DNA of 64,000 nucleotides, taken from Algoriphagus sp. A40 (GTDB lineage Bacteria > Bacteroidota > Bacteroidia > Cytophagales > Cyclobacteriaceae). The stretch covers positions 186,001-250,000 of the forward strand of contig NZ_MUNY01000078.1 in the NCBI RefSeq assembly GCF_002002735.1, given 5' to 3'. Under the pieces are notes generated by a model. The model searched no databases. It had not been told where the DNA came from and saw only the letters and a program-made list of their open reading frames with translations. The position numbers and the translations under genes were made by a program. Below, piece by piece: positions 7,958-17,432 of this stretch; the stretch's first letter is position 1; each line of letters opens with the position of its first letter.

Positions 7958-10900
7958 ATTGGATTGTAACTGAAATCGTATTGTCATCTGGTAATCGGTC
8001 AATCAATTTATTGTACGGATCGATTCCCGCTTTTACGGGTTCACCTTTGACTTTGAATGTAATCGTGGACTCTCCGGGCTTGATTTTATGCTTTTGGATA
8101 TAAAGAGGATTAACCCGGGTTCGTCCGTTTTCATCTTTATCCTCTGCTGCGAAAACTCCGATATCAATAAAATCGGCCTCATACTGTGCATTTTCTTCTT
8201 TCCCGGTTTCATCGGCGTAGAGCTTTTGAGATTTCACTTTCAGGGTGATTTCATATTCACCATCGGTGATCCGATTGGCCTGCACCTCCTCAGCTTTGTT
8301 GTCATAGAGGGTGATTTTGTTCCAGGTATCGTCCAAGTAATACTTGAGACTGTCAGGAGTTACAGCTTCGAGATGTCGGTATAGATCATAACTTCCAGGG
8401 AAGGGTGGAGTTTCCTTCAAGCCAAATTCCCGATTGAAGGCCCGCAATGCAGAATCCATCGCGTCTTGGCCGATGAGATCCTGAAGTCCATATAGGATCA
8501 AGCTGCCTTTGTAATACCATTGATAAGCCCGGTTACAGTTGATGAAGGTGTTTTCCTTTTTTCCTTCAGTGGATCGGCCGGAAAGGTAATTGTCCAATTC
8601 CTCTTTGAGAAACCGCTTCATGTTGTCTTTCCCGTATCTTCTTTGGGTAAGGATCAGAGCGGAATATTCTGCCAATGCTTCAGAAATCAAATTGGATCCA
8701 CGGGTATAATTTGGGGTAATCTGATGCCCCCACCACTGGTGTGCCAACTCATGCGCGGTCACATAGTAGACGTAGTCAAAGTCATCCGGATCTTTGAAAT
8801 CTGCCACCCATCCAAAACTTTCAGCAAATGGGACGGTGTTGGGAAAGGATTGTGCAAAGGTGGAATATCTGGGGAATTCCAGTAATCTCATTTGGCGGAA
8901 TTGGAAATCCCCATAGGTTTCAGAGAAATAGGTGATTCCATCCTGGTAAGCTCCAAGGAATCGATCCAGGTTATATTGGTGCTTTTCATCGTGAAAGATT
9001 TCGAGATTCACTTTACGTCCGTCTGGCAATGCCGCCTCACCTTTCAAAACCTCATATTCCGCAGACACAAACGTGAAAAAGGACTGAATCGGGGTGTCTT
9101 GGATGTAATGGAAATAACGCCGTCCATTTTCTTCCCATTCCTTTTGCAAATATCCCGGTGCCACCGCAATCTGAGAAGGAATCGTACTCACCACCGCTTC
9201 AAACCGGATGAAATCAGCATCATCGGAAAACAGCAAGGTTCTCTCTCCATAGGGATCCCGATGCTCCGGATAATCTTCCGGCTTGGGAGGGAGTCCATAT
9301 TTCTTTCGGTCCTCATCGCTTGACATTTCGGCGCCTTCACTGTAGCCAATTTCAGGAATACCACCGCTATAGAAAGTCCCGTTGTAGACAATATCCCTTC
9401 CAAAGCCGGAATTTGGAAATCCCTTAAAGTTTTTTTGACTTACGATAACCAATTCGAGGGTATCCCCAGGCATCATGGGCTGCGGCAAGGCGGTGATTTT
9501 ATACCATTCCCGTTCAGGCTTTTTCCCAAGAACCTGAAACTTTCGAGGCTTGTATGTTAATGGAAAACGGTAGGGAAGCGTGTCCCCGTCAAGTACGACT
9601 TTGAAATCGCTCAAATCAGTGCTGTTGAAATGAATCGAATCAACTGGACTGTCTGTTTTATTTACCAATTGGATCTTTGCTTCAAAGTGGGCCTCCCTTT
9701 CCATTGGAAAAAGGTCGGCTTTGATGTTGACCTTGGTGATTTTGGGCTGGGGTATCCGCTCGTATTTTTTCAATTGCTCCTCGTAAGCTACCAAACGTTC
9801 ATCGCCTTCATCCGATGTCAGGTAGCCGTTTTCATACACAACTTGTTGGTAGATATAACCTCCGGAAAGGAGTGCCAGAATCAATAACGCAAAGGAAAGC
9901 TTTGGAGCAGGATCACTCAACCTGGATTTGGCAGTTTTCAGACGACTTTTCCAGGAATCCTCTGTACCCCTGCTGAAGAATATGCTGAAAAACAGCACCA
10001 GAAAAATTCCCCAAGCTGTCCAGTAAATGTTGAACCAGATCAGGGCTTCGGCAAAGTGCCCGAGTCCATTCATATCGCTCCAGGTGTAGCTGGGTTTGTA
10101 GCTGAAGAAGAACAGGTTGAAATTGTAATCTGCAAAGTCCCTCAAGATGATCATCACCAGCCAAATTCCAATCGCGGCGGCATGTCCGGCAAATTTGTTG
10201 TTGACCACCAGATGAACTGCAAAAACCAGCATCACCATCTGCAGAAAGTCCGGAAGAGAGATCAGGTAGCTGTCGATCAGATAAACTGGTAAATCGTAAT
10301 CGAAATAGCCTTTAAGTGTTTGGATCAAAAGCCCAACTACAATTGGCAGTGAGGTCAAAACCAGACAAATGAATCCCATCCCGAAAAACTTGGAAGCGAT
10401 TACCACTCCGTCTTTGACTGGAAACGTGTCATTGATCACGGAATATCCAGTCGATTTGTCCCGGTGAAGTGCCTCTCCGGTGAAAAACACCAAAATGATG
10501 AACACAAAAATCAGGTAATCGTACCCTTTATATTCCATCAGGAAGGAGGTGGAGGGGAAATTTGAAACGCTGTAAATGGTGTTTCCGATCCAAAAATCCA
10601 ATACGAGAAAGATCATTCCACCCAACAAAATCGACCGGAAATACACATCTTTCAAGACATTTTGAATTTCGATTTTGGTCAATGTGATGAAGCTTCTCCA
10701 CTGGTAATCCGAAGAAAAATCCGGAACCAAGCGCTTCAAAAGGCCAACTGGAGCAGGTTCAGAATCTTTTTTCTCCTTGAGTTTCTTTTGACTGGTTTGG
10801 AAAAAATAGGTGAAACTGAATCTGAAATACGATGCAATGAAGAAGATAATTCCGACTGTCACCCAAATAATCCTGTTGAGCAGGAGGTTTCCCGTTACCG

Positions 10901-11600
10901 AAAGGAGAAAACTGTTTTGCTCAAAAGGGGTGAGGTAGCGGGTCTGAAGGTCAAATGAATTTAAGGCAAATGGATCAATAAGCTGAACCAAATCCTTGTT
11001 TTCAATATCCTGAGCAAGAAAATTGGACAACAAATACCCAATAAAAATCACAATTCCTCCTGAATAGATTGAGCGGATATTCCGTGTGAAAATGATTAGG
11101 GCAAAGAATATAGACCCTGCCAGCCAAAGGTTGGGCACCACCAAAGTCAGCCAGGGATGCAGGTAATTGATCAGGGAATTGGGGCCATATCGCTCAGCAT
11201 CCGTTCCGAAAAGCGGTCCCAGCAAACTTCCCAGATAAATACCAATCAGTGCACCCAGTGAAATAAAGAGCAGTGCCACGAAGGAACCCCAAAACCTGCC
11301 CATGAAATAGCCAAACTTGGAAATCGGGTAGCTGAAAAGGAAAGTGCCCGTTTTATGCTCCAAATCACGGTAAAGCGGAACTCCCATGACTGCTGAGGCA
11401 ATCAAAATCCCGAACAGTGAAACCAAAACCAAAAGGTTGGCAATGACGATCGGGGAGTTGTGATAGACTTTTTCGGAGGCAGGAGTATTCCCAAATCCGA
11501 TTAAAAGAAGGGCTACTACAAGCAGCAGGGCGAAGTAAATCCAAGTCGCCGGACGGCCAAACCTGTATTTCAGCTCGAAAAGAAAGATATCCTTAAACAT
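7956..11600 (-). CDS. ABC-2 permease fused to an M1-family aminopeptidase
   Basis: A 1214-residue fusion. Residues 1 to about 575 hold two ABC-2-type permease modules, each with several membrane helices. From about 600 to the end lies an M1 zinc aminopeptidase domain. Its zinc motif HELAHQWWGHQ starts near residue 948, and the third ligand Glu lies in ISEALAEY as expected. The peptidase half should face the periplasm. An ABC ATPase gene ends upstream with a 10-bp gap, so together they form one transporter-protease unit. The architecture is known in Bacteroidota but its substrate is not. The ATG at 11598-11600 begins the first cytoplasmic segment. Confidence 0.85.
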   Translation of the reverse strand: MFKDIFLFELKYRFGRPATWIYFALLLVVALLLIGFGNTPASEKVYHNSPIVIANLLVLVSLFGILIASAVMGVPLYRDLEHKTGTFLFSYPISKFGYFMGRFWGSFVALLFISLGALIGIYLGSLLGPLFGTDAERYGPNSLINYLHPWLTLVVPNLWLAGSIFFALIIFTRNIRSIYSGGIVIFIGYLLSNFLAQDIENKDLVQLIDPFALNSFDLQTRYLTPFEQNSFLLSVTGNLLLNRIIWVTVGIIFFIASYFRFSFTYFFQTSQKKLKEKKDSEPAPVGLLKRLVPDFSSDYQWRSFITLTKIEIQNVLKDVYFRSILLGGMIFLVLDFWIGNTIYSVSNFPSTSFLMEYKGYDYLIFVFIILVFFTGEALHRDKSTGYSVINDTFPVKDGVVIASKFFGMGFICLVLTSLPIVVGLLIQTLKGYFDYDLPVYLIDSYLISLPDFLQMVMLVFAVHLVVNNKFAGHAAAIGIWLVMIILRDFADYNFNLFFFSYKPSYTWSDMNGLGHFAEALIWFNIYWTAWGIFLVLFFSIFFSRGTEDSWKSRLKTAKSRLSDPAPKLSFALLILALLSGGYIYQQVVYENGYLTSDEGDERLVAYEEQLKKYERIPQPKITKVNIKADLFPMEREAHFEAKIQLVNKTDSPVDSIHFNSTDLSDFKVVLDGDTLPYRFPLTYKPRKFQVLGKKPEREWYKITALPQPMMPGDTLELVIVSQKNFKGFPNSGFGRDIVYNGTFYSGGIPEIGYSEGAEMSSDEDRKKYGLPPKPEDYPEHRDPYGERTLLFSDDADFIRFEAVVSTIPSQIAVAPGYLQKEWEENGRRYFHYIQDTPIQSFFTFVSAEYEVLKGEAALPDGRKVNLEIFHDEKHQYNLDRFLGAYQDGITYFSETYGDFQFRQMRLLEFPRYSTFAQSFPNTVPFAESFGWVADFKDPDDFDYVYYVTAHELAHQWWGHQITPNYTRGSNLISEALAEYSALILTQRRYGKDNMKRFLKEELDNYLSGRSTEGKKENTFINCNRAYQWYYKGSLILYGLQDLIGQDAMDSALRAFNREFGLKETPPFPGSYDLYRHLEAVTPDSLKYYLDDTWNKITLYDNKAEEVQANRITDGEYEITLKVKSQKLYADETGKEENAQYEADFIDIGVFAAEDKDENGRTRVNPLYIQKHKIKPGESTITFKVKGEPVKAGIDPYNKLIDRLPDDNTISVTIQ

Positions 11601-11610
11601 TGCGCGGTGC

Positions 11611-12498
11611 TTAAATGGTTATAGGATCTACTTTTCTGGAAATAAAACTGAAATAAACATCCTCTAGATCTGCTGGGACTGCCTCAAAACCATTGCCGGG
11701 AGCCTCTTCGCTTTCGATTCTCAAGCTGAGTCTTCCCTCGATCAACTTGGTAGAGATCACATGGAAATCCTTGCGGTATTGGTCCAGTTCCGATTTGTCA
11801 ATGACCTTGCGGAAGATTTTTCCCTGCACCATGGCTAGGCCTTCTTTTGGTTTGCCCTGCATCAGCACTTCTCCAAAACAAATGATGGCCATATTGGAGC
11901 AAAGCGTGTTCACATCCTCGACGATGTGGGTCGATAGGATCACAATCGTATTTTCTCCGATTTCAGACAGGAGATTGTAAAAGCGGTTTCGCTCAGATGG
12001 ATCCAGACCGGCTGTGGGTTCATCTACGATGATCAAGGAAGGATTCCCCACCAGTGCTTGGGCAATTCCAAAACGCTGTCGCATCCCTCCGGAGAAGGTT
12101 CCCAGTCCTTTTTTCCGGTCTTTGAAGAGGTTTACTTTCTGCAAAAGCGACGCAACCAGATCTTTTCGCTCAGTTTTATTTCCGATTCCTTTCATCTGGG
12201 CGATATGATCCAGCATGGTCTCGGCACTGATCCTCGGATACAATCCAAAATCCTGCGGCAAATAACCGAGTCTTTCCCGGACAGCTTGTTTGTCTTTCAA
12301 GACATCAATTCCGTCGAGCATGATCGTGCCAAAGTCAGCATCCTGAAGTGTAGCGATAGTTCGCATCAGGGTGGATTTACCTGCGCCATTGGGTCCTAGC
12401 AGGCCAAACATGCCTTGAGGAACTGTGAGCGATATGTTGTTGAGTGCTTTTACTCCGTTGGAGTAGGTTTTGGAGAGGTTGTTTATGATCAATTCCAT
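11611..12498 (-). CDS. ABC transporter ATP-binding protein
   Basis: A 295-residue ABC ATPase with Walker A GPNGAGKST (residues 35-43), the Q-loop region PQDFGLYP, signature FSGGMRQR and Walker B LIIVDEPTAGLD. The C-terminal 60 residues are the variable extension usual for ABC-2 partners. It lies 10 bp upstream of the permease-M1 peptidase gene and is surely its motor subunit. The direction of transport, probably export, is inferred from the ABC-2 type. Confidence 0.9.
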   Translation of the reverse strand: MELIINNLSKTYSNGVKALNNISLTVPQGMFGLLGPNGAGKSTLMRTIATLQDADFGTIMLDGIDVLKDKQAVRERLGYLPQDFGLYPRISAETMLDHIAQMKGIGNKTERKDLVASLLQKVNLFKDRKKGLGTFSGGMRQRFGIAQALVGNPSLIIVDEPTAGLDPSERNRFYNLLSEIGENTIVILSTHIVEDVNTLCSNMAIICFGEVLMQGKPKEGLAMVQGKIFRKVIDKSELDQYRKDFHVISTKLIEGRLSLRIESEEAPGNGFEAVPADLEDVYFSFISRKVDPITI

Positions 12499-12726
12499 GG
12501 ACGTGGGTTGAAGTGTATTAGATTGGGGCTTCTAGAGGTTTATTTCGGGAAAAATGCGTATTTCCAAATTTTATCTTTTTGAATATAAGCATTTGATTTA
12601 AAAGGTATTTCTTAAAAAAGGATAATTGCAGGTGATGAGTTTTGGAAGCAGAATTTCCTCAGGTGGTCACAGGCTTTTAGAAAAAAATCTCTAACTAAGA
12701 TTCCGTATTGCCAACCTACCCCACCT

Positions 12727-14409
12727 ATGAAAAAACTTATTCTTTTCCTTTTGTTGATTTGTTCGGCCGGTTTAGCCAAAGCCACTGAGCTGGTATCCAT
12801 GATCCAAGCCTATCAGGCGGATCGCGGAGCTTTGTCCCGAATTTACACCAACCGACTTTCCACAGAGTATTTCACTCGAATGGAGTCCTTCAACAAGGAT
12901 TATCTTTCTTCTTTGCAAGCCCAGAATTATGGAGCATTGTCTGAGGACGGAAAAATCGACTATGTCCTTTTTCGCAATTACCTTGAAAAGGAGCTGGCCA
13001 CTTTGGACCTAGACAAAAGAGCGTTCACGGAAGTGCAGTCGGTTGTTGCTTTCGGAAAACTCTTAGAGGAATTCGTCATTGCCCGCAGGCGAGCCAAACA
13101 GCCCAATTCACAGGAATTGGCAGCCAGCTGGAATCAGGTTGCAAAATCTGTGGATGCTCAACTTAAATCCTTGGCCAATTCCCCAAAATACGACAGCTGG
13201 CAGAAGGCAGATCTTGCTGCTTCAGCCGTCGAAAGCCTAAGCAAAGCGACAAAAGAAGCTTATGATTTTTACTTTGATTACGATCCGGAATTTACCTGGT
13301 GGATGCCTGAGCCTTGGAAAAAACTGGACGAAAACATGAAGGCTTATGCCAAAGGATTGCGTGAGCACTACACTAACTCAGTGAAAGACGACGGCAGCGG
13401 GATCATCGGAAAACCGATCGGAAGAGAAGCATTGGAAAAGCAGCTTGCCTTCGAAATGATCGCCTATTCTCCGGAAGAGTTGATTGTCGAAGCAGAAAAG
13501 CAGTTCGCCTGGTGCGAAAAGGAAATGTTGGAAGCTTCCAATGAACTCGGTTTCGGAGATGACTGGAAGGCGGCTTTGGAAATGGTGAAAAACACTTACC
13601 TGCCTGCTGGTGCCTGGCCGGAGGAAGTGGCCAGATTGGGGGAGGAAGCGATCGAAATTATGGAAAAGAATGACTGGATCACTGTTCCATCCTTGGCAAA
13701 AGAAACCTGGAGAACGACCATGATTTCGGCCGAAAGACAGCGGGTAAGTCCATTTTTCCTAGGAGGAGAAGTGATTCAAATTTCTTATCCGACTTCTGAA
13801 ATGAGCCATGAGGAAAAAATGATGTCCATGCGAGGCAACAACCCACACTTTTCCCGTGCGACAGTCCAGCATGAGTTGATCCCAGGCCACCATTTGCAGC
13901 AGTTTATGAACCAGCGCTACATGACGCACCGACGTATGTTTGGTACTCCGTTTTGGACCGAAGGCTGGGCGCTTTATTGGGAGTTTGTGCTTTGGGATCG
14001 GAATTTCCCAAGAGATGCCAAAGACAAAGTGGGGATGCTTTTTTGGAGAATGCACCGCTGTGCAAGAATCATTTTCTCACTGAATTATCACTTGGGCAAA
14101 ATGACTCCGCAGGAATGCATCGATCTACTGGTTGATAAAGTAGGTCACGAATATGCCAATGCCGAAGCGGAAGTACGCCGTTCATTTGAGGGAAGCTATG
14201 GGCCACTCTATCAAATCGCATACATGATCGGAGCTTTGGAGATCTATTCGATGAGAAAAGAAATGGTCGACTCCGGCAAAATGCCTGAGAAGGAATTTCA
14301 CGACCTGATCATGACCCAAAACGCCATGCCGATCGAGATTCTGAGGTCCAAGGTTACCGGTAAACCTTTGGACAAAAACCATAAGGCAAGCTGGAGGTTT
14401 TTGGATTGA
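12727..14409 (+). CDS. DUF885 family protein, exported putative metallohydrolase
   Basis: A 560-residue protein with a signal peptide (MKKLILFLLLICSAGLAKA), so periplasmic or surface-exposed. It carries the DUF885 hallmark HELIPGHH near residue 381, an HExxx(x)HH-type probable zinc site. Downstream is the conserved EGWALYWE segment with a likely third ligand. DUF885 proteins are thought to be peptidase-like, but no reaction is established for most. It is a single-gene unit ended by a strong hairpin. The start follows a non-coding upstream region and begins the signal peptide. Confidence 0.8.
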   Translation: MKKLILFLLLICSAGLAKATELVSMIQAYQADRGALSRIYTNRLSTEYFTRMESFNKDYLSSLQAQNYGALSEDGKIDYVLFRNYLEKELATLDLDKRAFTEVQSVVAFGKLLEEFVIARRRAKQPNSQELAASWNQVAKSVDAQLKSLANSPKYDSWQKADLAASAVESLSKATKEAYDFYFDYDPEFTWWMPEPWKKLDENMKAYAKGLREHYTNSVKDDGSGIIGKPIGREALEKQLAFEMIAYSPEELIVEAEKQFAWCEKEMLEASNELGFGDDWKAALEMVKNTYLPAGAWPEEVARLGEEAIEIMEKNDWITVPSLAKETWRTTMISAERQRVSPFFLGGEVIQISYPTSEMSHEEKMMSMRGNNPHFSRATVQHELIPGHHLQQFMNQRYMTHRRMFGTPFWTEGWALYWEFVLWDRNFPRDAKDKVGMLFWRMHRCARIIFSLNYHLGKMTPQECIDLLVDKVGHEYANAEAEVRRSFEGSYGPLYQIAYMIGALEIYSMRKEMVDSGKMPEKEFHDLIMTQNAMPIEILRSKVTGKPLDKNHKASWRFLD

Positions 14410-14419
14410 AATTGGGGTC

Positions 14420-14460
14420 ACTCCTCCAAGGGGACCATTCCCTTGGAGGAGTTAAATTTT
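14420..14460 (+). terminator. Hairpin terminator or repeat after the DUF885 gene
   Basis: The 13-bp arms 14420-14432 and 14440-14452 are perfect complements with a 7-base loop, followed by TAAATTTT. The core CTCCAAGGG...CCCTTGGAG recurs at 16411-16446, so it may be a copy of a dispersed palindrome as well as a terminator. Confidence 0.6.
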
Positions 14461-14649
14461 GGAACCATCAGGCATATGAAATGAAAAATTAGTTTTATCT
14501 TTTTTCAAATTTTGATTTTATGAATTACTTAGAAACTATTGGGTATTTACTTTTTGTAGGAGTTCAATTGGCATTTATTGTGGGGATTTTTTAGTTGGTA
14601 TATTATTATTCCTGGAAATCTTGGAGGGAGTTCCGGAATAAAAAATCTT
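14461..14649. other. Gene-poor spacer with a possible 24-residue membrane peptide
   Basis: Between the hairpin after the DUF885 gene and the terminator of the leftward gene there is no ORF of note. An ATG at 14520 opens a 24-codon frame (to 14594) encoding a wholly hydrophobic peptide with one acidic residue. I cannot tell whether it is translated. Confidence 0.2.
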
Positions 14650-14680
14650 AATAAAAAAGGGAAGCTTTCGCCTCCCTTAT
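14650..14680 (-). terminator. Terminator of the Spy/TonB-plug-like gene
   Basis: On the minus strand a GGGAGGC-GAAA-GCTTCCC hairpin (14658-14678) is followed by TTTTTTATT. It sits about 20 bp past the stop of the leftward gene. Confidence 0.65.
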
Positions 14681-14700
14681 TGTATCTCATAGGATTAGAT

Positions 14701-15438
14701 TCAATCCGGGGTGTTCTTCAATTTGATCACGATCACTCCGTTTTCTCCTGCTTTTCCATATTTTTCAATGGCTTGTTCTCCTTTGAAAACTGACATGCTT
14801 TCGATGTCATCGGGGTTTATAGATTCAAAGGAGACTACTTTTTTTAATCCGGATTTGGTTTCGATATAGTAAAGTGGTTGCTCTCCATTCCCAGCTACAC
14901 TCACAGCGATCTTTGGAGAAGATGCGATCGATAAACCATTGACTGAGGCAGTACCTGTGCCTGAAATCACTTGGACTTGGTTGCCAGAGATTGAGGACGC
15001 TGTTGCAATTTTATAAACCTTGCGTTCTTCCAGTTTGCTGATTTGCTCGGGAGTCAGCTCGTTTTTGATCGAAACCATGGTGTTGAGCTGCGTCTTTTTC
15101 ATCTGGTTTTCCAGCCTGAGGACTTCGTCCATTTGTTTGGAAGCTGCCGCTAGATCGATTTTGGGCTGATCCAGTATCTTTTTAAGCTTAGCCGTGGCAT
15201 CATCCAAATCCCATTTTAGCGTAGAAAAGGACCCGGAATTGTCCGCGTGCAGTTTTTTGATCTTGGCCACTTGTGCGTCAGTCAGCTCGATGTCATCTTT
15301 CACTTCCATCAGATTTGTGGTCGTGTAGATTTTATCTTTGAAGATGTTTGGATCAGCTATTGTCACATATGCTTTTTCCTGTTGCCCATGGGCAAATCCG
15401 GCCAAGCAAAACAGGTAGATAAAGAGTATTTTTTTCAT
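14701..15438 (-). CDS. Exported Spy/CpxP-like protein with a TonB-plug-like C-terminal tail
   Basis: A 245-residue protein with a signal peptide (cleaved after about residue 18, GFAHGQQ). Residues about 35-130 are helical, with LTDAQ and LTPEQ pairs as in Spy/CpxP-type periplasmic stress sensors. The last 35 residues (DIESMSVFKG...YGKAGENGVIVIKLK) resemble the plug segment found at the N-terminus of SusC/TonB receptors. It is the third gene of a leftward operon after an ECF sigma factor and a small membrane protein. It may sense envelope stress for that sigma unit; this role is inference. Confidence 0.6.
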   Translation of the reverse strand: MKKILFIYLFCLAGFAHGQQEKAYVTIADPNIFKDKIYTTTNLMEVKDDIELTDAQVAKIKKLHADNSGSFSTLKWDLDDATAKLKKILDQPKIDLAAASKQMDEVLRLENQMKKTQLNTMVSIKNELTPEQISKLEERKVYKIATASSISGNQVQVISGTGTASVNGLSIASSPKIAVSVAGNGEQPLYYIETKSGLKKVVSFESINPDDIESMSVFKGEQAIEKYGKAGENGVIVIKLKNTPD

Positions 15439-15473
15439 AGTTCTGGATTTTTGAATTGGAATAGTTGGTTTAG

Positions 15474-15803
15474 CTAGTATTCAGTGAGGAGGGAGGCAGT
15501 TGGAGATTCCCACATGTCCATCTCGTTGGTATGCTCGATGCTGAATTGCATCTCCTGATCGGGACCTTGTTCCAAGGTGATGATCACCACCTCGTCTATC
15601 GGGGTAGGAGGCGCAGGAGTTTCTTTTTCTCCGAAAAGGAAAAATCCTGTGACCATTGATGCGGCAATTCCCATCGGAATCCACCAATTGATGGATTTTG
15701 ATTTTTTGAATTCAGGAAAATCAGGTTCCTGAATTTCCAGGTCTTTTTCGATCATTGCTTGGAAAAAGGCCTGTATCTCTTGATCTTCTTCGTGTCGTTT
15801 CAT
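15474..15803 (-). CDS. Small single-pass membrane protein, possible anti-sigma factor
   Basis: A 109-residue protein starting at the ATG 15801-15803, which overlaps the sigma stop as ATGA and so implies translational coupling. The first 50 residues are charged and cytoplasmic. One membrane helix (about 53-68, WWIPMGIAASMVTGFFLF) follows, then an acidic periplasmic tail. This layout and the position right after an ECF sigma gene suit an anti-sigma factor, although no zinc-binding or ASD motif is visible. A longer start at 15830 is less likely. Confidence 0.6.
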   Translation of the reverse strand: MKRHEEDQEIQAFFQAMIEKDLEIQEPDFPEFKKSKSINWWIPMGIAASMVTGFFLFGEKETPAPPTPIDEVVIITLEQGPDQEMQFSIEHTNEMDMWESPTASLLTEY

Positions 15804-16282
15804 TTTTCTACTCTCGTTTTTTCGATCCATTCCTTGAGTCTTTTCTTTCCGCGATCGTAGTGGGTTCTCACTGTGCCAATGTGCAATTGCATCACTTCGG
15901 CGGTTTGGTCAAGGGTCATGTCATGGTAAAAGACCATCAGCATGACTTCCTGCTGCATTTTTGGTAGCCTCCTGACAAGTCTTTCATAGTTGTCTTCCTC
16001 TGCTTCTGCATCCTCCCAGACCAACTCTGCCTCACTTTCAAGACTGCTCCACTTTCCGGCTTTTCGCAATTCATCAATCGCTGTAAATCGGATGATCGAA
16101 AAAAGCCAGGTTTTGGGAAACTGCCCGTCTTTCAGCTTTGCCTTTCCTTCCAAAACTTTCAAATAAACCTGCTGGACGACGTCTTTTGCCAATTCTCCAT
16201 CAAATCCACAGCACTGACGAGCCCATAAGTAAGCCTCTCGGTGGTGCTGTCGAAGTAAAGTTTCGAGTTGGGTTCGGTTCAT
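15800..16282 (-). CDS. ECF-type RNA polymerase sigma factor
   Basis: A 160-residue sigma-70 family protein with region 2 (residues about 10-75, including DVVQQVYLKVLEGKAK and FSIIRFTAIDELRK) and region 4 (about 100-155, LPKMQQEVMLMVFYHDMTLDQTAEVMQL...RTHYDRGKKRLKE). Regions 1 and 3 are missing, as in ECF sigma factors. It heads a three-gene leftward operon with a membrane protein and a Spy-like exported protein, so it probably answers an envelope signal. The target promoter is unknown. Confidence 0.88.
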   Translation of the reverse strand: MNRTQLETLLRQHHREAYLWARQCCGFDGELAKDVVQQVYLKVLEGKAKLKDGQFPKTWLFSIIRFTAIDELRKAGKWSSLESEAELVWEDAEAEEDNYERLVRRLPKMQQEVMLMVFYHDMTLDQTAEVMQLHIGTVRTHYDRGKKRLKEWIEKTRVEK

Positions 16283-16360
16283 TTACACTACTTAATCGGA
16301 TTGTCTGAGGATTTATATGACAAGGATTAAAAAAAGTTGGAAAGTTGTGAGGTAACAAGG

Positions 16361-16446
16361 TTGTAAGGTTGCAGTAACCTTACAACTTTACAACCTTACA
16401 AATATGATCCCAACTCTCCAAGGGTTTTGAAACCCTTGGAGAGTTG
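16361..16446. repeat. Two perfect palindromes between the sigma gene and xerD
   Basis: The first has 10-bp arms (16361-16370 and 16376-16385) with a 5-base loop. The second has 17-bp arms (16411-16427 and 16430-16446) with a 2-base loop and no following T run. The second shares its core with the palindrome at 14420-14452. It ends 12 bases before the xerD start. Confidence 0.7.
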
Positions 16447-16458
16447 ATTTAGACTACT

Positions 16459-17355
16459 ATGTGGCCCCAACTAATCCGCCAATTCCGACACCATCTGAAG
16501 CTGGAGCGTTCTCTTAGTGAAAATTCTATCGAAGCTTACACCAGAGACGTTGAAAAGCTTGCTGCTTTTGCCGCAGCCGAATTTTCCGGGAAAGGCCCCT
16601 TGGAAATGGAATTGGAGCACCTTCGCCGTTTTGTCAATGCCTTGGCCAAGTTGGAGATTTCGGCTTTTTCACAAGCCCGGATTATTTCGGGAATCAAAGC
16701 TTTTTATCGCTTTTTGATGTATGAGGACAAGATCAAAGAGGATCCGGCCCAACTACTCGAAGCGCCAAAGCTTGGGCGGAAACTTCCGGACACGCTCAGC
16801 TTTCAGGAAATCGAAAAACTGCTGGAAGCGATTCCGCTTGGAGAAACCGAAGGCCATCGCAACCGGGCCATGCTGGAAATGCTTTACAGTTCCGGACTTC
16901 GGGTATCTGAATTGACCGAGCTGAAAAAGAGCCAAATCTTCTCGGAAATTGGCTTTCTGAAGATTGTGGGAAAAGGAAACAAGGAGCGACTGGTTCCGAT
17001 CGGAAAAGATGCACTGAAGTACCTCAAGATCTATCAGGAGCAAGTTCGAGTGCATCAGACGCCAACCAAAGGCCATGAAGAGTTTGTTTTCCTAAACCGT
17101 CGGGGACAGAAACTTACACGGGTAATGATTTTCCTGATTATCAAAAAGACGGCTGAGCAAGCCGGGATTAAAAAAAATATTAGTCCGCATACTTTCCGGC
17201 ATTCCTTTGCAACACACCTGATCGAAGGGGGAGCGGATCTGAGAGCTGTGCAGGAAATGCTTGGTCATGAAAGCATCACTACAACGGAGATTTACACCCA
17301 TTTGGATCGAGATTATTTAAGGCAGGTGCTGACAGATTTTCATCCGAGGAAATGA
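16459..17355 (+). CDS. xerD: Site-specific tyrosine recombinase XerD
   Basis: A 298-residue XerC/D recombinase of normal length with an N-terminal SAM-like core-binding domain (about 1-100). All active-site residues are present: Arg148, Lys172, His244, Arg247, His270 and Tyr279 in EIYTHLD. Such enzymes act at dif to resolve chromosome dimers with FtsK. XerD rather than XerC is chosen from the overall sequence style, without a comparison. The gene is on the chromosome side, far from the ICE recombinase at 32486, which lacks two of these residues. Confidence 0.85.
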   Translation: MWPQLIRQFRHHLKLERSLSENSIEAYTRDVEKLAAFAAAEFSGKGPLEMELEHLRRFVNALAKLEISAFSQARIISGIKAFYRFLMYEDKIKEDPAQLLEAPKLGRKLPDTLSFQEIEKLLEAIPLGETEGHRNRAMLEMLYSSGLRVSELTELKKSQIFSEIGFLKIVGKGNKERLVPIGKDALKYLKIYQEQVRVHQTPTKGHEEFVFLNRRGQKLTRVMIFLIIKKTAEQAGIKKNISPHTFRHSFATHLIEGGADLRAVQEMLGHESITTTEIYTHLDRDYLRQVLTDFHPRK

Positions 17356-17432
17356 TTTGATTTCGGATTTCGGAAATTGGATTTCGGATTTTTAAAAACA
17401 CGAAATGCACATGGTCGAATAAAAGTTTTTGC

